NCBI GenBank assembly: GCA_014529385.2 | Contig: CM043942.1 | Coordinates: 30,716,969-30,780,968 of the forward strand | DNA: 64,000 nucleotides | Direction: 5' to 3' | Origin: Adiantum capillus-veneris | Lineage: Eukaryota; Streptophyta; Polypodiopsida; Polypodiales; Pteridaceae | In this document: piece by piece, positions 11,140 to 23,559 of the stretch | How the letters are laid out: each line of letters begins with the position of its first letter | Position numbering within the stretch: the stretch's first letter is position 1 | Notes under the pieces: model-generated | What the model saw: the letters and a program-made list of their open reading frames with translations, nothing else | Databases searched by the model: none | Told to the model about the DNA's origin: nothing | Position numbers and translations under genes: made by a program

Positions 11140-12464
11140 GGTTGTGTTCCTTGAAACCTTGTTGATACAATGAAGATGGTAAAATTCATGCACCAAAATT
11201 ATGCCCGTAACTAACCTTGTAAAAGCATTAACTTGTCCCCAGCCTCAATCCCAAGACCTCAAACACCTTTAAACGTGGAGAGAGCTAGTAGTGAGTGAGA
11301 GAAGGAAGAGAAAGAAGAAGTAGCACACAAGAAAGAGGTAGTTTCCTTTCATATCATTACTCATATCGCATAGCATAGCAGAGTAATGAAGATAAAGAAA
11401 ATGGCAAGCATTTCTTTGAAGCAAGATGCTTGGTTGGATTTGCATTCCATAGCCAAGAGGTGTTGGTGTAGGCTCTCTACTTCTCAAGCTTGGAGAAGGA
11501 GATGGAGTTCTTGCTCAACACAACGAGAGAGAGTGTGAGTATGCAAAAAAAAAATGAATCCCCTCCTTGCCTAGGTTGACCCCTCTCTCTCTCTCTACTC
11601 AAGCTTGGCTCTTGCCAAGCTTGGCCAATCACATGCCATGGTCATTTCAAGCAATAGGGTATCATTTGGACAAGTGTCCCTCTTTTCCCTTTGAGAGAGT
11701 GGGCTTGAATAATGCTTGGATAATTATTTAATTAATTTAAATTTTCATTGGACCACTCTAAAGGTCATCCAATAGGCTTTAGACAGCACAATATGAGGGA
11801 AACCCTGCTAGGGGCTTGACATGTGTCCTGTATGCCTCTTGTGGAAGGGGTGACCCTTGAGAGGGTGCATGTGTGTTCTCTCTCCTCCCCTACTTCTTGG
11901 GCTCGCCCCCTCCTTTGTAGGCACGTACCGTTTTCACTTCAAGCATCTTAGTCATCAAGCACCTCAAGCACCTTGGTCATCAAGCATGACAAGCACCTCA
12001 AGCACCTTGGTCATCAAGCACGACAAGCACCCCAAGAACCTTAGTCAGCTCAAGCGCAACAAGCACCTCAAGCACCTTATTCAATTCAAGCACAACAAGC
12101 ACATCAAGCACATGCCTAACTTGCCTGAGGTGTAAAGTACCTAAAGGTCTTAGGTATAAGGACTTTTAACACTAATCTTTGGAGGTCTTTAATGAATCTA
12201 ACCCTAAGGTACTTCAAGCTCCATTATCTGCTGATTGCACTTTAAATAGACTATCTCCCTTTTGGACCCTTGAAGAGGTGTAACCTTTTCTCCCTTTGGT
12301 CTCGTGAAGAGGTGTAACCTTTTCTCCCTTTGGTCTCGTGCTGGAATAGGTCTAAAAGCCCAAATCTATATTCTAACTCTTGTTCCCATTTATTTTCCCA
12401 CTCTAAATGATCAACTCGATATGAGAAAATCGTTTGGGATAATTATCTATTAGATTTTATGACA
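11140..12464 (-). mobile_element. Truncated or solo chromovirus-type LTR
   Basis: From GTGTTCCTTG at about 11148 to ATGACA at 12464 this follows the LTR at 61761-63386 and, more loosely, those of the main chromovirus. Shared landmarks are the GAAGATGG block, GTGGAGAGAGCTAG, TTGGTTGGATTTGCATTCC, GTTGGTGTAGGCT, an ATTGG...CCAAT pair (11747-11773) and the terminal block AAATGATCA...ATATGAGAAAATC. The low-coordinate end of the LTR is missing. Internal imperfect repeats of CAAGCACCTCAAGCACCTT with TCATCAAGCA (about 11935-12125) are also present, in related form, in the LTR near 62.9 kb. A 34-bp tandem repeat lies at 12271-12340. The sequence after 12464 is not that element's internal region, so this is a solo or truncated LTR. 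Confidence 0.7.
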
Positions 12465-12499
12465 ATTTCCTACTCCCACTTCACGCTATCTTACATCTG

Positions 12500-14830
12500 A
12501 ATAGCCTCTTGGTAGTAGGTAGGCTCTCTACAGTGAGTGACCAACAAATAGTCTAACCTTGGTTGAAAATGCTCAGGGGCACAAGAGACTCACATAGATC
12601 TCCTCATTGCTTGAGTGTTGGATTGTGCTCTCTCTAGAGAACGACTAATGATAGGAACATCATGACTAGTAGATTGAGTTTTAGTAGATTGAGTTGTTTC
12701 ACTCGAGGCTACGCCCTCAAATCTCATCTTGAAATACTCAACCTCTTTGACAAGTTGTTGGGCCATCTTTGACTCATTGAAGATAACCTGATAACTGCGA
12801 ATAACCTTTCTAAATTTTGAGTACCACAGACGATAGACCATCTATCCATCTGCACCATATCAAGATGCATTTGCGATTTAAGATTGAATTTCTTGCAAAG
12901 ATCTTTAGGGACATGTGAGAATGCCTCACACCCATATAGAAATAATCTATCTTACTTTAGCTTCTTGACAATCCACATCTCTTGCAGAATCTTATATTTA
13001 TGGTGTATTAGGCAAATGATTGATTATGCAAACCGTTGTCATAACAACCTCTCCCCAAAACTCTGGAGGTAAGATTTTCATAGACAACATGGTTGTGACT
13101 CTCCCTAGAATTATCCTAGTCATATGCTCATCAGCACTGCCATTTTGAGCAGGTGTGTATGGTGCAATAAACTATCATCTAATGTCTCTCTTGCTATAGA
13201 GCTTCTTAAACTCAGTAGAGGCATGCTCTCTCTTGTTGTCAGTGCGCAGAGTCTTCAACTTCTTGCATAGCTAGTTCTCTACCATTGCAAGGAAATTCTA
13301 AAACGTAGCAAAAACTTCGTCTTTCCTTTTCAAGAGGTAGACCCACATCTTTCAAGGAGTCATCTATGAATGTTATAAAATATAATGGCTCCCCTAGAAA
13401 TGTATGAAGCTTATGTTGTTATACATACATAACTTCACATCTCTAAATTTCACAAATGTCAAGCTATACGAGTCACGAAGATTGATTGAACCATGCATAA
13501 AAGCATAACTAGAGAACCATTCTCTATGGGGAGTAACATGGAAACTAGCACCTGAATCAATGATCCAGTTTTGCGTATAGCACTCGTCAAGAGCCAATAA
13601 TGCATATGGACTCAAATCAATAGTAAATATCAAGACATCCTAATGGCTATGGCACATCAAGAGAACAACCTCAATGGGTGGAGACTCGACTGCATTGAGC
13701 TCCTCAATCTTCACACTAATTTTTGGAGGTTCGGTGTGATAATGGATATACCCTTTTCATATTGCAAAATGCAACAATCTTTCTTCAAATGGACTTTCTT
13801 ATGGCAATGATAGCATTCCACATTAAGTTAATCATGTCTACAACTCTGGCTATGAGCATTCTTGCAATGCTTTGACCAACCGCAACTATGACTATGACCT
13901 CTTTGCATGGGACGACCATCACCAGCCATATATACATCACCACGTCCACTAGGGTCAAGAGACTAACGTTAGTCTCTTTGATAAGCAAAGCACTAGTAAC
14001 ATCATTGAAAATAAGCTTTCCCTTAGGGGTAGAGTTACTAATGGTAGGGTGAAAGCATGTTAACCTGTCGCGCTTTTTGTGCTAGTTAGCAGTTTCAAGT
14101 TAGCACATCTTCGAAAAGTTGGGCGTTCGGTAATTTTTTTACAAATAATATCAAAATTTGTCGGAGGTTGTACATTTGGATTCCTTGTTTCAAGTGCTTT
14201 CTATTGATATATCATATGTCATATATCTTTGAGATGTAACTCAAGTTATTGTACTAGTTAGCATATGTCAAAATTGTGCTAGTTAGCATTGTCCGAGACA
14301 TGAAAAAGCATGACAAGTTAACATGCTTTCACCTGGTAGTGTTAAATGTGTCCCACAATGAAGGCAAAGAACATAGCATGAAAGTGACTTTCATTTCATT
14401 ATCACAATTGAGTCCCTTAGATGTCAATTGCAAAGACAAGTCGTCAAACTCATTCAATGTGAACTCGCACTGCTGCCCTCTTTCATGTTCAAATGCATGA
14501 GCTTTTTCATAAGAAAAACTTTGTTTGAGGCACTCTTGCCATTCCAAGCTGAGCATAAAGATTCCCATAAGTTTTTGCAGTGTTCTTATCCATAATGTTA
14601 AAGAAGATAGACGCACCAATCTGCAAGTGAATGGTCACCATAACACCAACATCAAGCTCTTTCCACTCATCTTCAGTGCAAACACCCTTTTTATGCTTTT
14701 TCAATGGCAATGTAATGCCTTTATTGACCAAAACATCAAGCATGCATTGCTTCCATATCATGATTTTGTGCCATCAAACTTCTTGATATAGTACTTTTCT
14801 AAAAGGTCCAGCCATAACTGTCAAGGGCAA
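12500..14830 (-). pseudogene. Ty1/copia gag-protease-integrase relic
   Basis: On the minus strand, domains run in copia order. A gag segment (14800-14334) is followed, beyond an insertion, by more gag (14047-13900). A zinc knuckle CYHCHKKVHLKKDC (about 13810-13768, CX2CX4HX4C) comes next, then protease with WIIDSGASFHVTP (13640-13500). Integrase core pieces follow: LRTDNKREHAS...F (about 13270-13190), PYTPAQNG (about 13160) and PPEFWGEVV (about 13070). The integrase C-terminal YRLWYSKFRKVIRS (12840-12790) is last. Stops, frameshifts and in places a lost integrase Glu show it is dead. Reverse transcriptase and RNase H are missing, and no LTRs were identified. Gag is interrupted by the inverted-repeat element at 14048-14333. 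Confidence 0.8.
14042..14339. mobile_element. 286-bp MITE-like element with 6-bp target duplication
   Basis: The element at 14048-14333 begins GGTGAAAGCATGTTAAC and ends with its reverse complement. The inverted repeats extend about 31 bases to GCTTTTT with three to four mismatches. TGGTAG flanks it directly on both sides (14042-14047 and 14334-14339). It interrupts copia gag: the protein similarity stops on one side and resumes on the other, which independently supports an insertion. It has no coding capacity. Three internal copies of a C/GTAGTTAGCA motif resemble the satellite at 25.3-26.7 kb. A 6-bp duplication is not typical of the common plant superfamilies (2 for Tc1, 3 for CACTA/PIF, 8 for hAT, 9-10 for Mutator), so classification is open. 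Confidence 0.8.
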
Positions 14831-14833
14831 ATG

Positions 14834-15868
14834 CAAGAGAGTGAGATTAGGAATTTATGGCCAAATTTTTGTAAACTTTTTGGCAATCTCCTCTATACAG
14901 AGATGAAAACTTAAGTAAAAACTCAACAAATCAATGCATAAACTATAAAAGAATGCTGTCAGGACATAAACTAGCATATACTACTTTAAAAAATATTGAA
15001 AGATTGCCAACTTGGCATCAAAGCAAGCCTATACCCTTTTATACATATCCCAAGGCGAGGCCATGAGTGGGGATCTTCATCAATTTAATCCACCTTACAT
15101 TGGGTAAGACCTCCTCCAGTGCTTGGCTTCAAAAACCCTCATGCCATGACCCTCACAAAAGGTTATGCTGCCATGATTAGCCATAGTCTCAAAAAGGGCT
15201 CTTCCAAATCGAGTCTCAAAAATGATCGGGCCTGCCAAAACAAGCCAAAATCGGGTCCACAAAGGCATACAATGGCAGTATATGCAACTTGGGTTGCATG
15301 TCTTATATGCTCGTTTCATAAAACCATACGGCTCACTCCATAAGTGAGTAGAATTTATTATTTGTTCCCATGGTGTGCAGCCATATGAACCACTCCAAGG
15401 AGGTGTTTTAGAACAAACTTAGATTCTTACTAGTGTGGTGCAGTAGTTTATCTCTCACCACAAAGCTGAGTTAGAATTTAGTGGTTCACTTGTGGAGTGC
15501 AATAGTCATGATGCTACACCTCTCACTTCAGAGTGACCTACAGGATTCACAATTTTAGATCAGAACACATCATTGTTTGTACTACATAGAAATGACAGGG
15601 TGTTCATCAAAAAACAGGGAGTGGAGAGATGCATACATCATGCCCTCTTCATCTTTGTGTGACACACCACTTACCCTTGTGATTTGTACTCCATAGACAC
15701 ATCACTGTTCATCACTAGATGACTTGGTGTTGTATTGTATGTAGATACATACAATGGTTGGTCTGCATCTGAGATTGTTAAGTTGTCCACTCATGGTTGT
15801 GTTGTGAGTTGCACACACTTCATCAGGGACTAGATTGGGTCACATTGATCGCTATTACTGCATAGAAA
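14834..15868. other. Intergenic, probable retroelement remains
   Basis: No gene is recognised. TGGCATCAAAGCAAGC near 15015 loosely resembles an initiator-tRNA primer site, but no LTR end is adjacent. A segment near 15600-15680 (GAGATGCATACAT, then GCCCTCTTCATCTT) is a partial third copy of the duplicated unit that follows. Confidence 0.35.
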
Positions 15869-16376
15869 TACAAGGGTTAATGCTCATCAACCTAAGAGAG
15901 ATGCATACATGTGCCCTCTTCATCTTAGTATGACGCGCTGTCGAGAAGATGGCGTGCTTGCCAAGAAGGTATCGGACCTCTGGCTATGAGAGCTTGTGAG
16001 GAGGTAGAAAAGGATTCACTCCATAAAGTGTGGCGTTTGGTGGTGAATACTTAAAGTACAGTTATTAACTCTCTTCACTCTCTCATGTACACATAGAACT
16101 CTCAAAATAAGACAAAGATGAGTACAAGGGTTAATGCTCATCAACCTAAGAGAGATGCATACATATGCCCTCTTCATCTTAGTATGACGCGCTATCGAGA
16201 AGATGGCATGCTTGCTAGGAAGGTATCGGACCTCTGGCTATGAGAGCTTGTGAGGAGGTAGAAAAGGATTCACTCCATGAAGTGTGGTGTTTGGTGGTGA
16301 ATACTTAAAGTACAACCATTAACTCTCTTCACCCTCTCATGTACACATAGAACTCTCAAAATAAGACAAAGATGAA
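15869..16376. repeat. 254-bp tandem duplication
   Basis: Two head-to-tail copies begin at the ACAAGGGTTAATGCTCATCA block (15870 and 16124). They share GTATGACGCGCT, GGTATCGGACCTCTGGC, GAGCTTGTGAGGAGGTAG and the AAAATAAGACAAAGATGA end, with about a dozen substitutions. A fragment of the same unit occurs near 15600, so the duplication may be older than the two clear copies. No coding function was seen. Confidence 0.95.
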
Positions 16377-17700
16377 AACATCCAACCTTTGATAATTTCT
16401 AATCAAGGGTAGGATGAAAGTGTTTACAGATGCATTTATCCTCCAAACAAACCCCAAATTGCTATTTTATATTGTAATTTTGTACTCACAATGATGTATG
16501 TATTTTGCCTAGAGATTGAAATGAGTTGTCTATATAAGTCTTTGTGGTTCATTATCAATCAAGACTCACCCTCTAGAGAAAAATAAATATGTGCACATTG
16601 AATGAGTTAAAATTTTTTAGGAGTGGTAGAATAGTGGTGAGAGAAGAATTTCTTGTAGTCTTTCAGGTTCAAAAAGAAATACAATTTTTTGTTTGAAGTG
16701 ATTTTTTTACTTAAACACACATTAACCTTAAGAGACTGCACATTATAGAAAGGGTGAAAGTTGGTATTGTGTGGGTTATTCATTTAAGACAATATAAGCA
16801 TATAAAAAAGGATCTGGTTATGGCCAATAGCTAGAGATAGAGGTAGAGGCTTATGTAGAGATAGATAGGTGATTATGGAGCAAGATAGTTAGAGAGATAG
16901 ATTAGCAAAGAATGCAAGGGAGAGAGAGATAGAATTGGTTAGAGAAGGAGATAAAGTTAGAGATATAGGTGGATTAGACATGAAAAAGAAAACAACAACA
17001 AACCAACAAAATCTCAAAGTAAAACACACCTTACTTGACAAACCCATTGGGAGTTCTTTGTCATTTTGATGGAGAGAGTATAAGAGGGAAGAATTCAAGA
17101 CTTGATTGATGCACCAAGTTCAAGTCCTTCTTTGATTAGAGTTGATCTTTCAAGGATTGCTTACAAGATTGGCTAGTACTCTTCAAGGAGAAAGTGTAGG
17201 CTTAGCCTTATGCTTATGGCTAAGTACAATCAGACATTAATCTTCTCACTCCCTAATAACTGGTTTCCAAGGAAGAAGAGGTCCCCTTTTATAGGTGAAG
17301 GAACCCCCAAGGGTTACACGAGAAAGAGAGGATCCAGTGTGAACACAAGCTGGAAAATTTTGAAATGGGTCCTCCATGATGTGGGCAGACAAGGGTCCAC
17401 CATTTTGAGCATATCTCCTCAATCATAGCTCTTTAAAAATAAAAATAAAAATACGGGCAAAAAATTCAGCTCATGAGCTACTATTATACTTTTTCCATTT
17501 CAGATGGGAACCATGTGTAAAAAATCATCAAAATAGGGTATCTTTACGGCAACAAAAGTCTTTTGCGGTCCCCTTAGCCTAGACTTTCATTTGATTCCAA
17601 TGGACACCTCATGCAATATGAAAGCATGATATTGATCCTTGAAAAAATTTTGTGAGCATCCTTGCAATAATGCATTAAAATAGGTGCATCTTTGAGAATT
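16377..17700. other. Intergenic, nothing recognised
   Basis: AT-rich DNA with a purine-rich AGAGATAGA-type stretch (about 16830-16970). Short open frames (for example at 16889-17098 and 17210-17428) lack recognisable domains. Confidence 0.4.
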
Positions 17701-17749
17701 ATGCAATGTTAGCAGCAAGCTAACCCGGATACCATTTTTGGAGCTCTCA

Positions 17750-18612
17750 TTGTAAAAACAATTATTATTTTGATGAATCGGGAATATTGTAACCCCGGGA
17801 TTGTAACTCCTATTTTCCAGTGTAACTTTGTAATCGATGAGCCGGAGCTACAAGCTATATCAACCTGTCTTTAGTTAGAGCTCCCAGATTATTAGTCCTG
17901 ACCACCAAAAACCTTGGCTAAGGTATAAACGCCAATTTTTGTAAGTTATTATTAAGTTTTTGGATAATGATATACACAGCGTAAGCTAACAGCACTCACT
18001 TCTCTCCTTCTCGTGCTTCCTACTCCCTCCTCGGTTGTCAATTGTAGTCGCATCTGTTGCATGGTAAGAGCTCTACGCATTGACGTAAGCATTTTCACAG
18101 TATTTTGTAGCTTTTGGAGTCGTCGACCCGTGGCCTAATCTCATCATAAGTAGGAATTTACACTTCAAAACCAAAAACTAAGTATAGGCGGGTTATTGGG
18201 ACATCATTGCTAAGCATTTAGATGTATTCTGGGTTGAAAACGACTAGGTCAAAAATCCACTGTTGTTAATAATCACGCTTTTTGCACCTGACCTAAAGTG
18301 TGATTCGAGACCATAAGCATGTGTGCTTAGGTCTTATAAACATGTCCTAAAAGTTTCGTTATGTTTGGATGTCATTTGATGTTGTAACGGATGTGAATTG
18401 TTTGCCGATGAGCGATTGGTTTTTGGTGTTTTCAGTCACTTGAGTGTAGCTTGAGTTAGATGCAAGTTTTTTGTTGTTTTCCAAGAGATTGACAACCTCT
18501 TGTAGACTCTATGCACTAATCGAGTCAGCTTCGTCCCATGGATTGACAATTTATTCGTGGTTCTCGCTACATCTGCAATAAGATAGGAGTGAGGTTAGAC
18601 ACCCGTCCCACA
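17750..18612 (+). mobile_element. Probable 5' LTR of a Tat/Athila-like element
   Basis: The right end is placed just before the primer site at 18615, where a CA is followed by two bases. The left end is not defined; TG dinucleotides near 17707 and 17751 are candidates. No second copy of this LTR was found in the window, so the call rests on the primer site and on the gag downstream. Confidence 0.45.
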
Positions 18613-18614
18613 TT

Positions 18615-18634
18615 TGGCACCGTTGTCGAGGACC
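18615..18634 (+). promoter_or_regulatory. tRNA-Asp-type primer binding site
   Basis: TGGCACCGTTGTCGAGGA closely follows the TGGCGCCGTTGCCGGGGA primer site known from plant Athila/Tat retrotransposons. The differences from that consensus are C/T or G/A transitions, as expected of methylation-driven decay. Confidence 0.75.
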
Positions 18635-19182
18635 AAAGAGACCTAAACTAGGGAAAACACGAGCGTCTTATGAAGTTAGCCTTTAACTTCCTCTAAGATC
18701 TCCTAGAGTAAAAACCTTCTTTTTAAAACTGCATAGCTTAAGATTGTCGTCTTTTGTTGTGTAGAGGTATCTTGGAAGTAATCATACTTGCTGAGTGCCT
18801 TTAGGATCATAGGATTGTAGAATTAGATTAAGGTTTTGAGAATGATTGATGGAAGAGACAAGTCATAAGATCAAGGCTCAAAAAAACCATTAAAAACAAG
18901 AAAATGAGTGTTTGTGAACACTTTCCACAACCCCATTGCACTAGAACCTAGGATTAGCGTAAGTAGAATCCGAGGTGGGTTTCAGAATATTGCTCTCTCC
19001 AAAAGAATCACTTGTGCGTTGTTATATGAAGTTGTAGAATTTCAGGACTATGGCTAGAAATAGCACGAAAAGACTGCCAACCACCCAATCCGACTGAAGA
19101 GTATGCTTTAAAAGTTGTATGAACCAGTGGGTAAGCTCAAGGACACATTGAGGTAAAAATTTTAAGAGTTTCCAAAAACTCA

Positions 19183-20330
19183 GATTATTTACTTTTTCTT
19201 GACATTTTAGGACAAATTAAGTTTTGACTTGACTCAAAGGCTTAAAATAACTCATGAAAAGACTGTCCATTGAAAAAGCTCAAAAAAGTATTCATTATAA
19301 GCATAAAGTAAATAATCACAATTATTTACTTTCAGCTTAAAACTAACAAAATTAGATACCAGAGACTCTATGCATATGTACAAACAAATTTTGTAAAGGA
19401 CCATAGAATTTGGATCACCAAATTGACCAAAAACTAGGTAAAAACTAAAGTCTGTACTGACTTTCGGGTATTTGAGTGTAAATTGGGGAAAATTTTGTTC
19501 AAACTCAATGAAAATTGATTCATAGGCTTATATTGATGTGATAGACATGTGTACATGCTCAGTTGACCAAAAAGATGCAAAAATTTATCAGAAGTAAATA
19601 ACCACGATTATTTACATTTGCCCCAGTTGTCAACTTTTTTGACCAAGTCAGCATACCACTTGCTTTAGCATGTTATAATAAGCCCAAATCAAATTTGGCA
19701 AGATTTGGATCATTAGATTGAAAATTGTGACCAAATTTGCAAAGTCCGTCTGCAGATACAAAACTGATGACCATTTGAACAAAAATTGTCCAAATTTATT
19801 CAAACTTGGCTAGGGAGCTTAAGTTGAGATACTTAACATATCTGTGTCAAGATTGGGACAAAAACTTGCAAAAAAAATAGGTGGAGTAAATTATGGCGAT
19901 TATTTACATCTGTTACAAAAGTTGATAATCTTGCATATTTGAGTATACCACCAGGTCAAGCACAAAAAGTAGACCACACAAATCAATTTTGGTGAAATTT
20001 GGATCACAAAAGTGAGATTTAAGCCAGATTCTTGAAAATCGAGTCTACGGATACGAAATAGTTGCTAAACTTGGACAAATTTAGTTCAAACTTAGTGAAA
20101 ATTGTCCAGGGATCTTAACAAGGTGTATACTTGGCAAATCAAGCCAAAAAGTGCAGAAAACTGAGAAAAGTAAATAATCATGATTATTTACTATTGCTAC
20201 ACAGAGACACTAGTTTTGACTTTTGAACTTGTACAGTGTTAGACCAACATAATACAAGGCTATCGTGCAATTTTGGGTTCAATCGGATCCAAATTGGTAC
20301 ATGTTCACTCAGTTTTCAGGTTGCAAATTA
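19183..20330 (+). repeat. About 286-bp tandem repeats, each with a palindrome, in the element leader
   Basis: Four diverged monomers are anchored at 19308, 19594, 19886 and 20170 (spacings 286, 292 and 284). Each holds a 22-base palindrome with arms GTAAATAA and TTATTTAC; the copy at 20170-20191 is perfect over all 22 bases and the one at 19886 has one arm mismatch. A half palindrome occurs at 19183. Other shared blocks are AATTTGGATCA and CAAACT...GAAAATT. The array lies between the primer site and gag, where retroelement RNA packaging and dimerisation signals are normally found. It has no coding capacity. Confidence 0.85.
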
Positions 20331-20756
20331 GTCCTTTAACTTTTTGAAAAAGTGGAATCTGAAAGTCTCAACTGCTGACTCACTTAACTCAATTTGAAGA
20401 GATACACATAGACCAGTCACAATAATTAGCAATAATTGTACAGTCTTTGTGAAAGAATAGCTAAGTTGATCAAAATTGATACAGGAATCAGGTTGCAGAC
20501 AAGGAATTAGCAGCTTGACAGAAGTTGCAATCAAGGCAGGTGAAAGAAATTGACAACAAGTCAATCCGACGGTAAGTACTCTATCCAGGACTTCACAAGT
20601 CTTTATGAACCTTAGTATGGTCGTATACAAGAAAACCAAGGCATATTTGGAGAAACCTTCAATAGAGTATCCACCGAAGAAAGTGTGAATCAAGGCAATC
20701 CCTTGCACACTATCCTTGAGGAAGTCTCAAACACTTTTTCGGATTCAACATCTGAA

Positions 20757-23105
20757 ATGTCTTCCTATTCGACTCACTCAGAAATCAGAACGACAGTGCG
20801 CTATAAGCATATACTCTCTTTTTAAAAGACTAATCACCATGGACCTCAGGTTTACCTAGATCCTAATATAGAGTATGATATTCGCATTGATGACCATGGT
20901 ATTGAGTTTGAAGAGGAAATAAAGGTTCAGCAGATCTACCAACATACATGTTTAGGGATTGTTATGACAATAACTTTGCTATGATGATTCTTGAGGAGGT
21001 AGAACAAACCAAATACCAAGGGTACTCCATAAGGGATTGGATATTGGGCCAAGGATCAGAAACTATTCCAAGAGGTGAACACCATGAGAGATCTTCTGAG
21101 AGTAATGTTAAGAAACCAAAAAACACCTCATCACGAAGAAAACCGGGTGACACTAAGGCTAGTCCAGGGTTACATGAGTCACTATTTCCAACAGACTGGT
21201 TTGAAGGACTTCGAACAGGATCAATTGCCAGGAGACCGAGAGTTGAACCAAATAGATGTGTCAAACCAGCTGATATTTAGAAATGGGTCAGAAAATATAG
21301 TGGATCTGGAGATCCATATGACCATTTAGCAAGCTTTCAACAAGTTCTAAGAGCAGAACGCATATTTGATTTTCATACTCAATTTGAGGGGTTTGGAATG
21401 GCATTAGAAGGGAAAGCATTGACATGGTTCCAAAACATTTCACCAAGGTCAATCATGGACTTGAATACATTAGCTCAAGGATTTGTAGCTTCTTGTTCCA
21501 AAACGGGGATCAAACACAATACGGTAGCTCAAATCTATAGCTTTAAACAGAAACAAGGTGAATCTGTTAGGGATTGTGCAACTCGAATGAAGCGATACAT
21601 TGCAAGATGCCCAGAGCTCAAGATACCTGTAGAAGAAAGACTAGTATCATTGTTTCTAGAGAGACTTCTAAATAAAGAACTTCATGCTATATTGTATAGC
21701 AAGAAGCATACAACTCTAGAAGAGTGTGTGTCCGATGCTATTTACTTAGAAGACAATTGTGATATTTTCAATGAAGAAGATGTTCCTAAGGATAACAACC
21801 AAAGCGAGAAAACAACATCCACCAAACCAGCACAAGTGGGAACGGCTACTGCAGCACCACTTTCGGCCATGAAAGACATGCTCAAAAGGATGAATAACAT
21901 GACGAATAACATGAACAAAGCACCTAGGAGGGGACCAGGACAAGGGATACCTCAACAAGGACAACCAATTAGACCGCAGAAATGGTGTGTAATTGAGGGT
22001 GGACCAACCATGAGACCAATGAGTGCTATTACCGACCAAAGTATGATGGGAATGTTCAATATGTACCTATGAGGCCAAGGGATACCTCAACAAGGACAAC
22101 CAATTAGACCGCAGAAATGGTGTGCAATTGAGGGTGGACCAACCATGAGACCAATGAGTGCTATTACCGACCAAAGTATGATGGGAATGTTCAATATGTA
22201 CCTATGAGGCCACAAGGACAACCCATGTATAGATATCAGCCTAATATGACCCCAGCTCAAAGACCATCGATGGGTATGGAAAGACCTCAACCCGTGTTGG
22301 GTCAACAACCTCCATATCCGGAACATAATGCAGTGTGCCTGTAAAGTACATGCATCCAAAGGGCATCGTAGATGAACAAGCACTAGTGCCTGTTACACCC
22401 TATGCTGATCTACAATAATGGTAGAAGGAGATTGGTATAGTTCACATCCACCACCATTGGAAGAACCTATGACTTATATTGCACCAGAGCTTGCACCAAT
22501 GTATTATGTAGCTAATCAAGGTGTTAGACCTATGGTAAGACCCATGTTTAAGCCAAGAACTAGAAACTGTCATAATTGTGGTGCATTGGAAGAATGAATG
22601 CCCAGAGCCTGGCTGACAAGAATCTCAAGCCAATTGAAGCTTATTGCATACAATGTTGCAAAAAGGGAGGACACTTTCCTGATGATTGTCCAAAAAATCC
22701 TTTAAACAAGGGTAAAACAATAGTGAATGTAGTCCAAGTGATACCTAGTAGCTCATCTGAGAGTGAACTGATTGTTCCAATCAAGGTAATCACCCAAGCC
22801 CGGGCCAAGGAAAAGAAACATAACTCCTCTGATGATTTAGAAAATACAAAAATTTCCTCTCAAAAGACAAAGAGAAGCAGAAACAAAAGGTATGATATGA
22901 GAAAACAGAAACAAAGGGCTGAAATTGAGGAGAAAGCAAAGAAGTTGTTCCAGGAAAAGGTGAAAGAAACTGGAAGCAAAATCAAAGAAACCACCGTGAA
23001 ATCTGAAGGATCAATTTTGGTAGACAAAAATTTTGAGCCTAATAATGCAGTCTCGGAAGCTTACCAAGCAGGACTTAAAGCAGGCCAACACATGGAAAAC
23101 AAATG
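20757..23105 (+). pseudogene. Tat/Athila-like gag, decayed, no pol
   Basis: The region 21281-22072 reads as a retrotransposon gag domain: KYSGSGDPYDHLASF, ALEGKALTWFQNI, then Y-S-F-K-Q-K-QGESVRDCATRMKRY and VEERLVSLFLERL. Upstream in-frame stops (for example just before 21281) and a 135-bp duplication (21944-22213) break the frame. Two zinc-knuckle-like motifs follow: CHNCG near 22570, then CIQCCKKGGHFPDDC near 22645, the second with CX2CX5HX4C spacing. The tail (22780-23105) is Lys/Glu-rich and probably helical. No protease, reverse transcriptase or integrase follows before unrelated sequence, so this is either a gag-only non-autonomous element or a truncated one. Confidence 0.75.
21944..22213. 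repeat. 135-bp tandem duplication in gag
   Basis: Two nearly identical 135-base copies (21944-22078 and 22079-22213) share GGATACCTCAACAAGGACAA and GGGAATGTTCAATATGTACC. The period is 45 codons, so it would preserve frame, although the local frame already contains a TGA. Near identity implies a recent event. Confidence 0.95.
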
Positions 23106-23559
23106 AAAAAACTATCCTTCTCTAGACATGGAAGCAGCTAAGCTTGATCCTGACTAAATCTATTTAGTCGCAAACCCTATGTTGCTACCGTCAATTAAGT
23201 TCACCCTCTATGTTCTCAAAGTAGTCTCACAAAAATGCTCTTTTTAATTCTCCTAATTCTGCTATTCTCAAAGTTCATAGGCCATTACCATTACAAAATA
23301 TGGTACTACAAAATCTAATCCTACAATCTAAAATGAAACATTGAAATGGATTAGGAAGTGGTTGATACGTACAAATTTTGGGGTCATGGAAAGCTTATAA
23401 CCCAACTAATTATACAAATTATATGAAACATCTACATGGCAATGCCATGGGTGATTATTACAGCTCTCCAAAGCATGGCAATCTCATGGCCTCATGTCAC
23501 CATTTTTTGGCTCCTACATTTCCCGTTGTCTTTCTAAGATTTTGCTCCAAGTGCTGCTT

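Noticed and set aside
15010-15030. TGGCATCAAAGCAAGC as a primer binding site
   Set aside because: It resembles the initiator-tRNA site, but there is no LTR end beside it and the nearby copia gag is on the opposite strand.
19183-20330. Evenly spaced palindromic repeats, CRISPR-like at first glance
   Set aside because: Period is about 286 bp with no unique spacers of constant size, the spacers are themselves homologous, and the context is a plant retroelement leader.
20328-20708. 126-codon minus-strand open frame in the Tat-like leader
   Set aside because: No domain; it overlaps the end of the leader repeat array and the approach to gag on the other strand.
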